DNA of 64,000 nucleotides from Filobasidium wieringae (Eukaryota; Basidiomycota; Tremellomycetes; Filobasidiales; Filobasidiaceae): the NCBI GenBank assembly GCA_001600055.1, contig BCIV01000001.1:1171774-1235773 (forward strand), given 5' to 3'. Positions 1 through 11,400 of this stretch are shown here, one piece after another. The position numbers were made by a program, and so were the translations under genes. The notes beneath the pieces are model-generated. The model had not been told where the DNA came from, did not search any database, and was given only the letters and a program-made list of their open reading frames with translations. Each line of letters begins with the position of its first letter. Position 1 is the first letter of the stretch.

Positions 1-214
1 AATCCTCTCCCGAGGCTCCTCCCTCGTCTCCCCTGCATCCACCCCCCTTACTCCAGGAGCCGTATCTGTCGAGGAAAGCGAGATCCTGAAACAAGTGAAC
101 GAGGCAGAGAAGTTGATGGGACAGGAAGGAAGAGACAAGAAAGAAAGAAGAAGGACGGAGGAGGAGAGGGAAAAGGAAGCACTGAGAAGACTAGGGATTC
201 AGGCGGACGCTTGA
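1..214 (+). CDS. C-terminal end of an unidentified protein (partial)
   Basis: A reading frame open from base 2 runs to a TGA at 212-214 and encodes about 70 residues. The first part is rich in Ser, Thr and Pro; the second part is a highly charged Glu/Arg/Lys stretch (KKERRRTEEEREKEALRRL) that should form an alpha helix or coiled coil. Most of the gene lies to the left of the window, so no family can be assigned. The frame is open to the edge, has a coding-like composition, and is followed by more than 600 bases with no convincing + strand exon, which is why I take 214 as the end. Confidence 0.5.
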   Translation, partial: ILSRGSSLVSPASTPLTPGAVSVEESEILKQVNEAEKLMGQEGRDKKERRRTEEEREKEALRRLGIQADA

Positions 215-840
215 GTTGTTACTGCGACTTCGAAACGAACGCATGTACGAATATGGACCACAATATATGACATCTTTTACGGCAATCAAGGCGGCTTTCA
301 CTCAGATCGAATTCGGGAGGTTGGCAAATATCTCAAGACTGATTTCTGGAGAAAGCTCGAATCTCTTAAACCAAGGATGTGGCCTCCCGTGAGGTCATCG
401 CTGGATCGAGCCTGGCTCCGTAGCCCTCAGTGGAAGTGTTCTTTTCAGAATGTCTTCAAGCGTCTCAATGACTTCTAGGTCCTGGATGGTGTGATCAATC
501 CAACATGACTCATCTTAATGTTGGGTCTTAATAACTCAAAGTTCTGGTTTCGCACCACCACTGCCTTCGATAGTTCATCCCTGATGACTGACGATTTCTA
601 AGGGCTTCCGGCGTCTTTTGACAGAGACAGGTTATTCATATTAGCAAGCAATTCCATCTGATGGTTGATTTGACTCTACCGAAATGCCAAACCCGTAACA
701 GCAACATACTTATGGATGCTGTTTACCTTTTAATCAACGTGATCTTATTGTCTGACAATAAGTATGAAAGGCAATCGAGCTGGAAATCAAAGATCGTTAT
801 CATACTCATTACAACGTCTAGCCCCATGCCTCCCGTATCA
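215..840. other. Intergenic region, convergent 3' ends
   Basis: This 626-base stretch lies between the stop of the left-edge + strand gene and the stop of SEC20 on the - strand. It should hold the two 3' untranslated regions and terminators. Only short random open frames are present. I see no repeat, RNA gene or promoter motif that I can support. Confidence 0.5.
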
Positions 841-2097
841 TTATAGCTCAATCCTCGCCCTTGATGCAACGGTAGTGGTCGTAAATATGCTTGTTTCGGT
901 TGCGGTGATCGTGTGGGTACTTGTACTCGATCCTGCCATACCCGATAAATCGGAAGATAGGGTGGAGAGTGTCTCGGAAGCTTGACTGGATAATGCTGAG
1001 GTGACGGTTTTTGCAGCTTTGATCGCCTTCCCTGTAACTCGGGTGATCTGACTCATCCCCGAAGCCGCCAGCTTCTTGTTCATCTTCCGCTTCGTCCTAC
1101 CCGTCAAGATCCTAAACGTTCCGCCAATCCACCAGCTGACTCCCCCGACCAATTTGTCTAACACTCTTCGCTTGACGATGAACCCAACGACGAGGAAGAA
1201 GAAACCCAAAGCCAAGAAGATGACCATACGGTCATACCAATCGGCCTTCTCAAGCTGCTTGACCATATGTGCAGACGATTTCAAAAGGTTTGAAGACCGG
1301 TCGTATAGGCTGCTGGTGGATCTCAGGGTTTGAGTCGATTCGTCTGTTACAAACGAGATCAGTTAGATGTATGCTACTCCAGACGAAGTTATTTGATCAA
1401 CATACCGAACATTTGAGTGACCTGTACACTCCTTTCCAATTCGGCCTTCATGGTACCAACAGTCCGTCGGAGAGCGTCTGTGACCTCATTTGTTTTCGCT
1501 TGTAAGGGATCATCATCGTCACTGCAGCCAGAAGAATGGGCGTGAGCTTCCCAGTCCCTCAATACACTAGCCTCGAGATATTACCGTCGCTCTTCCGGCC
1601 TCGTAACGTCTTCCACCACTGCTGGTCGAGATTGGAGAACGCTAATACGGTTAGCCTTTTTGATTTCAGCTGCCGAGAATAAAAGGGCCTTTCGATACAG
1701 CTGCCGTATACTATGAACCGTAATTCAGCATCATAGAATACAACCATATTGTCTGGTTGGTACCCACTCATCGGCTTCTTGGCCAAAAGCTTCTGCTCGG
1801 GCTAAGAACCCTTCTCGATCTGCAGGGTTGTCTTGTTCGTACGCTAATTCAGTCAAGCTCTGACAAGCAAAGCAAATCAGCTAGCGGACCGCATCAGATA
1901 CCATCTGTATTTACTTCTATGCTGTCAAAAGTGGTCTCCAGATCCTCTCTCATTTCTCCAGCGATATCCCCTTGGACAGCGGCATCCCTACAATCTCGAA
2001 GTCGGGACAGCTGATAATTTCGGAGATCTTTCAGGCGCCGAGCGATGGATGAAGCTGTGGCATTTATTTCTTGATAGATATCGGCGTCGACTGCCAT
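841..2097 (-). CDS. SEC20: Sec20-like SNARE of Golgi-to-ER retrograde transport
   Basis: The product is a tail-anchored SNARE of the Sec20/BNIP1 family, part of the ER SNARE complex with Ufe1, Use1 and Sec22 that receives COPI vesicles. Five exons close in frame: 1902-2097, 1768-1843, 1585-1641, 1406-1521 and 841-1343, giving 315 residues. The diagnostic part is the last third: a SNARE-like helix (ANEVTDALRRTVGTMKAELE, then STQTLRSTSSLYDRSSNLL), followed by one membrane segment (MVIFLALGFFFLVVGFIVKR) about 100 residues from the end. The remaining lumenal tail is Ser/Thr-rich and longer than the short HDEL-type tail of the yeast protein; no HDEL is seen. The N-terminal exon is helical. Family assignment rests on the SNARE plus anchor pattern; the exon 2-3 edges are my own inference. 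Confidence 0.8.
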
Positions 2098-2145
2098 TCT
2101 GACGTGTCTGTGTATAATGGATTGACTTGGCCGAGCGTCGTGATC

Positions 2146-3113
2146 TCAGCTTGCTTCAGCTATTCTTCCAACGCTTCCCAGGTCCTTCAAGTTCCCGGAC
2201 GACAGGTTCGTCATCTCCTCATGGAAAGATGTCAGGCTGATTGTGTCCAGGCGCTAAGTCGCGTGTAGTTTCATGTAGGCAGGTACTCTACATACCACTA
2301 CCCAGTTGCCCATTACGTATGTGACCCTTCTTCGAGTAGACTTGTAAACAGGAAAAACCTTGAAGTTACAACTTATCCAAATCGATTTGTACAAGGCTAG
2401 CTGGCTAATGCAGAGAAGGCCATCCTGTATGTCTTTGACACAAGCAGAGATGGACAGCGCTCTCCAGATCGGCATGATTAGACTTAGTCCTGCACCAAAC
2501 ATAAATCCGGTCAAGAATTCGGTACGTCCTCTATACCATTCCTCTACATCTCTAGGACTTCTAGGAAGGTAGAAGATCTAAGTAAAGGAGATCATCGTAT
2601 CACTCACTACCCACGCACGCTCAGATGTGATCACGAGGCACACATCAGCCTCGCTCGTACACGTGAACGGCATTGGCGACATAATCCATTCTCGATATCA
2701 CTCGCATACGAAAGAGCTCGCTCGTTGGCCGCGACCTCCTGACCAACTGCTTTAAAGAATTTTTCAAAGGGGTAGATTGCCACACGAATGTGATCTGCAT
2801 GTCGTGGTTGTCGCAAACATATGAGACCTCGAAACCCAGTATGGCCAACAGATGAAAATTGAGAATGATGTCTTCTTCACCAGTTCAAAACATTGCATAA
2901 ATCAAGGATTAGGGCAGGGGCGCGTGCTATGCCAGTAATCCCCTTCGTAAACAGACCTTGTGTTTCCGCTTTTGCTGTAGATTTTGTATATTTCCCTCCT
3001 CCTGGTGACCTATGCAGGGCGGGACTATTCGCCGAACGCTCTTCCCTCACGATATGAGGTTGCAAGCGGCAAGATATAGCTGATGCAGCTGATCTACTTT
3101 CGCTTGTACTCAT
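2146..3113 (-). CDS. Unidentified small protein with a hydrophobic segment
   Basis: I do not recognise the family. A six-exon model (2957-3113, 2836-2874, 2710-2794, 2611-2653, 2393-2577, 2146-2236) closes in frame at 600 nt, or 199 residues. Features seen: a polar, Ser-rich N-terminus; a stretch of charged helix (FFKAVGQEVAANERALS); a conserved-looking block IFYLPRSPRDVEEWYRGRTE; then a Gly-rich hydrophobic segment (FLTGFMFGAGLSLIMPIW) that could be one membrane span; and a helical C-terminus ending LKDLGSVGRIAEAS. The stop lies only 48 bases upstream of the SEC20 start, so the two genes are tandem on the - strand. Its start is 197 bases from the divergent NAA15 start. Individual splice sites, especially the last donor (GTACAA at 2392), are uncertain. 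Confidence 0.4.
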
Positions 3114-3310
3114 ATACTCATTGAGATTGCCACCTTCATAACTTACAACGTCATATTCCTCGGTTCATATCAGAAGCGCGAGGTTCACAAGCGCATTGCT
3201 TAGCACTCGATCTAGCTGTTCAGGCATAGCGAAGGTGCAATGTAGGTGAGTTGGGTGTGATGTACACCTAAATACGACGAACCTAGTTTCATAAACAAGA
3301 AGTGAAGAAA

Positions 3311-6300
3311 ATGGCCAGCAAAAGTGAAGCTGCAGCTCAGGCAAAGGCATTGAAGGACAGGGCTCTTCCCGCCAAGGAGTCCGGCTTGTTCCGTCAATTA
3401 TTGGTATGTCTCTGTTGACATTCGGGTTCGAACATTTCGTTGACTGTGAGACCATAGCAACATTATGAGAACAAGCAGCACAAGTTGGGCATCAAAACTG
3501 CCGATCAGATCCTCAAAAAGTTTCCTAATCATGGAGGTAAGCCGAGCCGAGAATAATATGTTGTATATATAGCTTACCTATGTGTAATGTTCAGAAACCC
3601 TTGCGATCAAGTCCCTGGTCCTACATTCCTCTCTACCCTACAACCATCCCACCGCTACTTCTCAACCAAAAGGAGAGGAGTCGGAACGTCTGATAGCCAC
3701 TGCACTTCGCAAGGACCCCTACTCCCACATCACCCATCATGTCAATTCGATCATTCTCCGGGCTAATAAGGAATTTGGCGGAGCAGCCGATGCACTTCGC
3801 CGAGCACGATCTATCGATCCGGACAACGTCCCTCTCATTAGGGATAGCATTTCCCTATACACCCAACTAGGAGCGTATGAAGAAGCTCAGGAAGCAAGAT
3901 TAAAATATCAGATAATGCGACCTCAACTCAAGGCCAACTGGATCGCTACTGCTGTCGGTTGGGAGCTATGCGGGAAGAAGGACGAAGCGCTCAAGACTTT
4001 CCAGCAATTCGAGTCCACGATCAAAGTGAGCTTTCCGTCTGATCCCTCAAATGAAGTAGAAAAACATGTGCTGATTAGACAAGTTTTGTAGGAGAGTGGC
4101 TACGATAAGGTTGAGAAAGCCGAACTTGCTATGCATATCCTGGTTTTGATGGTCGAACTAGGGAAATTTGAAGATGCGTTGGAGAAGTTGACCCGGGATG
4201 TAGCAAGTAGTACTTTACCGAATACATCAGATGTGATGCAAGTCGAGGGTGAGTCCAGCTTTGTATGATCACTGCGAAAGTCAAGCTGACAACCAAATGT
4301 CTTGTTGCAGCGAAAATCTACAGGAACATGGATCAGAAGGACAAAGCAGAAGAGGTTTACCGAAAACTGATTGAGATGAACCCTGACAACCTTGGTTACT
4401 ATCGCGAATTGCTGTCTTTGAAGGGCTACAACATTGGTGAATATTATGCGGGATGCTGGTATGCTGATGAATAGTGCTGATATGTGTCAGCCGTACAGAC
4501 GAGACCGTTCCACCCGAGCAGTTGACGAAGGTTCTGACAATCTTGGATGGCATCGCCGAGAGCTACCCCAAGGCTGCAGCTCCGCGAAGATTGGTGTTGA
4601 ACATTGTTGAAGGTAGGTTACTACGGTGGTTTGTTGCGTTGATCGTCCATGCTAATTTCATGTTGGGTCAGGTGACGAGTTCCGCTCCAGACTGCAGCCA
4701 TACATGCAGAAGGCTATCGAAAAGGGGGTCCCTTCCTTGTTCTCGGATCTCAAGGGCCTCTTCACGGATGTTGAGAAACAGAAGATTGCAGAGTCGATAG
4801 GGCTGGAGCTGCAACAAAAATATGATTCACAAAAGGACGGTGAGCGACGGATCTGTTCTGTTCTCTCGCGAAAAGGTTACTGAATACCTCCTCTCATTGT
4901 AGGCTCTGAAGCGGCACTATGGTCTTATTACTACTTGGCTCAAAACTTCTCGCATCGAACAAACCCCAAAAAGGATTACCCAAGATCACTCGATTTGTTG
5001 CAAAAAGCACAAGAGCGATATCCTACGGTGCCCGAGCTGCCATTTGCGCGTGGGCATGTTCTGAAGCGTGCTGGAGACACTGAAGGTGCAGCACGTGCTC
5101 TGGAAGAGGCTCGACTCATGGACAAGAGCGATCGGTTCCTGAACGGGAAGTCCGGGAAGTACTGGCTCAGAACGGGTCAGATCGACAAAGCCAGCTCGGT
5201 GTTCGGGCTGTTCACCAAGGTAAGCTGTCGATCACCACCAGAATCAGACGAAGCTGACACGAAAGCCGATCATTGAGCAGAAGGATGCAGCCACTCCTGG
5301 GGCGGATCTGAAGGATATGCAGTGCCTTTGGTATCTATTGGAGGAAGGTGATGCATATCGACGTGCTGGTAATCTGCCTGCAGCCGTCAAGCGCTATGAG
5401 CAGGTGATAGCCGTGAGTGATCTCTACCAGTCAATCGATAGTCCAGTTTATGAACTTTTCTTGCAATCCAGGCTTTCCAAGAATTTGAAGACGACAATTA
5501 CGATTTCCACACTTACTCTCTCAGAAAGCTTACTTTGAACGCCTATATTCGGTAAGCATATCACTGTACGAGCGCTTGCGATAAACGCTAACAGCTTCGT
5601 CTGTTCAGCATGATTGAGTTCAACAAAACCTTCCGACAACACCCTCGATACTTAAGAGCGGCACGATCTGCTTGCGAGATCTATGCTCAGATTTACGATC
5701 AACCAGAACTACGAGTGATCAAACTCAGTAAGTTTTTTGAAAGTTTGTATCTCCAGTATACTCAATCGCGCCCTACAGGTGCCGAGGAGGAAGCTGAAAA
5801 GAAGCGAGCCGCAAAGAAGGCTCAAAAAGCCGGTAGCAAAGCTAAGAAAGGTGTGTTTGGATCGATCTTGATGTGCTGCATCGCACTTATCTAATCCGCT
5901 TGCTCGAGGATAGCGACGCCAGCAGCAGCAGCAGCGGCTGATTCCAAGAAGGAAGAACCAACACTTCCTGACGCAGACCCTGAGGGAGCACAGTATCTGA
6001 AGGACGTCGACCCTCTACAAGCTATGGAGTTGCTTATCAAGCCTCTGCAGTCAAACCCCTCTGCAGAGAGTGCATTCCTCGAATTCGAGCTTGCTATCCG
6101 AAGAAGTGAGCCGGCCCTACCTGTTCGTGTCACTCATGTACTGACGAACCACGACATCAGAGCAATACTTGCGAGCTCTCCGGGCGTTGTCGATAACATC
6201 AAAAGCGAAACCAGACCACCCCAAACTTCACGAGCAGATCGTTTCTCTAGCCGTCTTACGTGAGTACATCACGACAAAGTCCGTATGGGGACACAGTCTG

Positions 6301-6785
6301 ATTTCTCCACACACACAGTCCGAGGCGAGGAGAGCAAAACTGTTGACGCATTCGTTATCGAAGAGTTCAGCAAGTACCTAGCGGCTGACGCAAACCTTAC
6401 CCGTTACAACGCGGATTACTTGCAGAGATACCCTGATGCTCCTCACGTATTTAGCGCTGCTAAATCGATGTTCAAGATCTTGTCCGCCCAAGAGGACGGA
6501 ATTCCAGCAGATGAAAAGCGCCAGGTGGAGGAAACTCTTTCCCAGCTCGTTTCGAGCGAGGTCGAGCCCGATTTGACGATCTACAAACAAGCCTTGAAGT
6601 TCCATGTGAATCCTTTGGAGACCTCAGAAGGAGCTAGAACCGCCTTTTTGACGAAGATTAGGAAGGCTTTGCCGCTGGGATACGATTTCGAGGAGCTCTC
6701 CAAGATCGCTGCTCGAAGAGAGACATGGGGAAAGGAGGATGCGGAGAAGCATGCCGCAACGAATGGGGAATCGAAAAAGGATTAG
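3311..6785 (+). CDS. NAT1: NatA N-terminal acetyltransferase auxiliary subunit (NAA15/Nat1)
   Basis: The product anchors the catalytic Naa10 (Ard1) subunit of NatA to the ribosome and shapes its active site for acetylating Ser, Ala, Thr and Gly N-termini. Fifteen exons (first 3311-3403, then 3458-3536, 3595-4025, 4092-4248, 4311-4436 and so on to 6319-6785) close to 881 residues, close to the 850-870 usual for the family. The N-terminus carries the family signature (GIKTADQILKKFPNHGETLA) and the whole protein is TPR-like helical repeats, such as GAADALRRARSIDPDN and GNLPAAVKRYEQVIA. A Lys/Ala-rich basic segment (KKRAAKKAQKAGSKAKK), known from this family, sits around two thirds of the way along. 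The stop is 238 bases from the convergent HMG-box gene. Identification is firm; a few acceptor choices (for example 4499) were decided by frame. Confidence 0.9.
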
Positions 6786-7022
6786 ATAAGGGGTCGAGTG
6801 ATGTAACAGTAATAATATCAGAGGGTGAACACGCATAGCATATGTTTCGGCTCTCGATCTCATCAAACATCTTATCGATTAGGCCATGTAGTATCTCGGG
6901 CGGTGGAGGTTGACAAAGGCGTCGCAGAGCGAGCGTAAAATAGCGAAACTAAAGTGGGCAAAAGGGTTTGGTTCTGGTCCGAACGGATAAAGGGGGAGCG
7001 TTTCTCCAAGATAAACAGCCGT

Positions 7023-8069
7023 CTAAGCAGTCTTCTTGGTCTTAGCAGCCTTCTTGGGCTTTTCAACGGGAGAGGAAGCAGGGGCGGCAGCGGCCTTGGT
7101 CTTCTTCTCCTTCTTCTCAGCATCAGCCTTCTTGGACTTGGGAGCTGCTTTGGCCTGAGTGGGGGTAGGAGGGGCAGGAGCAGGAGTAGCGGTTTTCTTC
7201 GATTTCTTTGCAGGGGGGGCAGGAGCGGGGGCAGCCTCTTCCTCTGATTCAGAATCGTCCGTCTTCTCCTCGTCGTCACTTTCCGAATCAGATCCGGCAA
7301 CGGTAGAGGCGGTCTCTAGTGGGGCGGCCTTGGAGGTGGATTGGGGAACGGGAGTGTCCTCTTCGGAATCTTCGGAATCTTCAGCCTGGTGTAAAAGAAG
7401 ATAAGGGTTAAATGCAGTTCAACGACTGGTGGGTTTGAAGCTCAACGTACGATCTTAGCCTCGGCAGCGGACTTGTCGCCCTTGTAGGTCTCCAACTTGG
7501 TCTTGTATTCCCCATTCAACGCCTGGTATCGGGTCTCGTAGGGCTAGACGGGTGAAGGAGATAGCGATCAGGTCGTGATCAGGAATGACGGGTTGGAGCT
7601 CAAATGCGCGCTCACCTCCTTTTCAGCGGGAGACAAACCCTTCCACATTTCTGCGATCTGAGTCACTATCTCCTTGTAAGGCAGATCGGGATGTTTCTTG
7701 GAGAGCTCCTCCTTGACAGCCATCTGGTATGCGAGGTAAGCGTTGGGGGGACGCTTGGGCTCGTTGGGGTCCTTGATCTTCTTCTGCTTCTTGAGCTTTC
7801 CGGACTTGGTCAACTGCCCCTCGGCTTCACGTTTCTTGGCGTTGGTGTCCGCGATGTTTTCAGGAGAGTGGGAGACATAGTCCTCGATAGTGTAAACACA
7901 GTGTTTCATGGCTTCAGACAAAGATTGAAGAGATTTGACCATCTACCGACACGAGACAAATCAGCTCTTGAAAGGAATGTTACCGGGTTTGTTGTTGTGG
8001 ACGTACCTGTTGTCTCTTGGCCTCCATCTCGTCCCAACTGGGGTTCTGTACTACAGCTTTAGGAGCCAT
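7023..8069 (-). CDS. HMG-box chromatin protein with acidic and lysine-rich tail
   Basis: A nuclear DNA-bending, architectural chromatin protein is inferred. Four exons (8007-8069, 7616-7942, 7451-7543, 7023-7385) give 281 residues with all phases closing at zero. One HMG box starts at DPNEPKRPPNAYLAYQ and runs through PDLPYKEIVTQIAEMWKGLS, interrupted by the intron at 7544-7615. The basic residues before the box (KKQKKIK) are typical of Nhp6/HMO-type proteins. The C-terminal 120 residues are first acidic (Glu/Asp/Ser runs) and then Ala/Pro/Lys-rich, ending PKKAAKTKKTA, like a histone H1 tail. Longer than yeast Nhp6 (about 95 residues); closer in layout to the larger fungal HMG proteins. Start codon is shared in a 418-base divergent promoter with MIP1. 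Confidence 0.88.
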
Positions 8070-8487
8070 AGTTGTGATGCTGTCGAGTATGTTATCGCGA
8101 TGCGGGTTGCGAAATAGGGGTAGATAGCTTGTATAGCTTGGATATAGCTACAAGGTGCGAGTCCTTTATCTTTTAGTAAGAATCAAGGTGTAGTTCAACT
8201 AAAAGAAGGCTCAACTCGAAAGCTGACGCGATTCAGCCTAGCCAGATCACGCGTCAGAAATACATGAAGCTTCGACATTTACCCCACGGTAGGCAAGCTA
8301 AGCTCTAGCCAAAAGTACCGCTTTGGATCGATCGCAGAATTCGTAAGAAGCGATAGTGAACAGCTGAGTAGCGAATTGATGGTTTCTGATGAGGCGATGA
8401 GGGTTCTTCCTTGAATCTATCGACATCGACCGATATAGCTAAGAACGAGATCTTCCTGGCTGTTAGGTGCGACTATCAACCAGCAGG
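8070..8487. promoter_or_regulatory. Divergent promoter region of the HMG-box gene and MIP1
   Basis: This 418-base gap separates two start codons facing away from each other. It must hold both 5' untranslated regions and both core promoters. I see AT-rich patches and no TATA box or repeated motif that I would defend. Confidence 0.4.
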
Positions 8488-11400
8488 ATGACCATCCTCT
8501 CCCGGCTGAGGCGGCGGCCTATTATCGGTCTCGAACAGCTAGTTGTAGCTAGAGCGGTATACACGCCCATCGCCATCGCTTCTTCATTACGGACGTATAG
8601 GAAAATCGTCAGACCAGATGGTGAAATCAGTCTTAAGCCTAAAACGAAGCGGTCTACCAAAAAGATAGTGCCTAGTGGTGCGGAGAGGATAGATTACGAG
8701 GATGCGTTGCAGATGCATCAAGAACGGCTACAGAAACTAGCTACTACTATACCGAAAACGCAGATGTCTCCCGGTAAGCAGAGACACGGATTGGACCGGT
8801 CAGGAGGAAATACCATTGATCTTAGCTATGCGACCTTTAGGTGCAATCTTTCGATTACCAAATCTGGCTGATCTCTCTTCATTTCAACTTCCACCACCTC
8901 CAGAATCACCGATATCTGCTGATCTCACATCATCAGAGAAGGTTTCTAAGACCGATCCAAAAGAGCAGAAGTCTATAAGTGAGGATACAGGTATGATCGC
9001 CTCGTCGAGCACCAATCAGAGTGACATAAGGTATGAACGATATCTTACGGTTGCCCTGCCACAAAAAGCTAACCGGCCGTACTGTTAGTAATCCTGCCGG
9101 CTTACCGTCAAAACCAGAATCATCCTCGTCTGAACCTACTCCAGTAGGACCACGACGCAATGCCGCTGGTGTTCAGCTCCTTTCCCCTCATCTTCAGCAG
9201 CAGATATTTCCTGGTGCTGCTTTCCCACCTCCCCCACAATCAGTCATCGACGTCTCACTGAAGCATCTGGCAGACAACGAGCTCTCCCCTTCAGGGGCTG
9301 CCGTCTTACCGGAAATCAATTTCGATCTACCTCCCCTCCAGGGGAATAACATCCGGGACCATTTCTACCGGATAGGAGAACAGGCCGCTGAACCTTATTT
9401 GGGTCTGGCCAATACCTTTGCTGCTGCGATAATCCCGAAGATGCCAAAGGAATGGGATGCTGAGAACCCTGGATGGACGAGGTATAATGCTGACGGGACT
9501 ACAACGAAGGTTGACGATCTAGGGGGAGTGAAGATGGTCTGTTTCGATGTGGAAGTGCTTTACAAATTGTCTCCCTATCCTGTTATGGCCACTGCCGCAA
9601 CACCGGATCATTGGTATTCATGGCTATCCCCGTCTATCTTTGAGGAGGATCAAACCAATAGCAAGCTTGCAGAGGGAGAAAAGAGAAGAGACATCCCCTC
9701 ACATCTTACCCCTATTAGCGCCTCCAAACCTGACGAGCCAGCCTTGATTGTCGGCCATAACGTTGGGTACGATCGTGCAAGAGTAAAGGATGAATATCAT
9801 ATCAACCTCACCAACAACCGATGGCTTGATACCCTGAGTTTGCATGTGGCCACCAAGGGCATCACCAGCGTTCAACGTCCTGCTTGGATGAAGCATAGGA
9901 AGGCGAAGAAGGAGAAGGAACAGATCAACGAAGAGACGGATTTGTTAATAAAAGAGACTGGAGACGATACTATGGTACACACTTCCGGTTTGTCATTGGA
10001 AGGACAGGAAGACAAGACTTGGGAAGACGTGACCTCTGCTAATTCGTTGGCGGAAGTATATCGTTTACATTATGGAGGAAAGGTCGATAAGAGCGTGCGA
10101 TCGCGGTTCGGAGATGATTCCATCACTTCTGCAAGTCAGCTAAGGCCAGAGCTGCAAATTTTGCTGGCTTACTGCGCGGAAGATGTAAGGATAACGCATG
10201 CGGTCTTGCAAAAGACTTTGCCTCTCTTTTTGGCTTCTTGCCCTCATCCTGCCTCGTTTGCTGGAGCACTAGGTATGGGTAATCCCTTCCTGCCGATCAA
10301 CAAGTCCTGGAAGGAGTACTTGGAGAGAGCGGAGGATACTTACAGACAGTTGGAGGGCGGAGTCAAAGGAGTGCTATGGGAACTGGCTTATAGGTTGAAA
10401 GAGCGAGGACGTGTCGAGGGCGATCCCTGGACAGATCAATTAGATTGGACTCCCAAAGCTGCTAGATGGAATGATGAAGAAGTGAGAGGTTTAGCTGCTA
10501 AGGATAAAGAAAAGGTTCGGACGGTCGAAATCAATGAGAACGTTGCTCCAGAAGTTGTCCAGGAGAACGTTGTCGCGCAGGAGAATGCACAAGAAGAGCC
10601 GTCGAGCAGGGATGTCGATGCCATTCAAGTGCCCGCCCAAATCTTAGGAGGAGAACAGAACGAGGTGCCCAAGGACTCTCCTTTGAAAACGGTACCACTC
10701 TGGCTGAAAGACGCTCAACCTTGGCTTCGTACGTCCCCGCCTGGTGCACGATCAGGGGATCCCTTGCCAGGCATTATGAACACCAAGTTCCGAGGGTTTC
10801 CTATTGTGGAATCGGCTGAGCATCGATGGATCGTTCAGATTCCCAAGACAGCCGTCACTGAAGACTTCAAGTCCGGGCTAGACGGGCCATTAGCGTTTTC
10901 ACGACCCGAAGACTCTAGGTTAGCGGACCAAATGAGCGAATATGACTTCTTCAAGCTTGAACGTGCGGGACAGCCAAAGTTGGCTTCCGTCTTCTCCAAG
11001 CGCGCTAAAAGCTTTTGGACGAATGGGCTCCTACAGTCACCTCAACAAGAGCTCGCAGTGTCGCTTTGTTCCGTTGACAGGAGCCGTTTGCAGGCTGAGA
11101 TCTCCGAAGCTGTCGAGCACTTCCGTCAGACCGGAAATGATTCGATGGCGGGGAAGCAATTAGACTGGACCGAGGTGGAGTACAACGTCCATCAAGTTGC
11201 AACGGCAAGTGCCGATTTCGGGTTGTCATTGAAGAAGCAGGCTTCGAAGGCGGATATCTGGCCGAAATGGTTTTGGGAACTTGCACCGGCCCCCAGCAAA
11301 GGGTTTGCGGTAGGTGAGCTTGATTTGACTGTCAGGAAGAAGATCACGCCTTTGCTCCTGCGATTGCAGTGGAAAGGTCATCCTCTATACAACAGTCGCG

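Noticed and set aside
6954..7404. Gly/Ser-rich open frames on the + strand
   Set aside because: These are the complement of the Ala/Lys/Pro-rich tail of the HMG-box gene.
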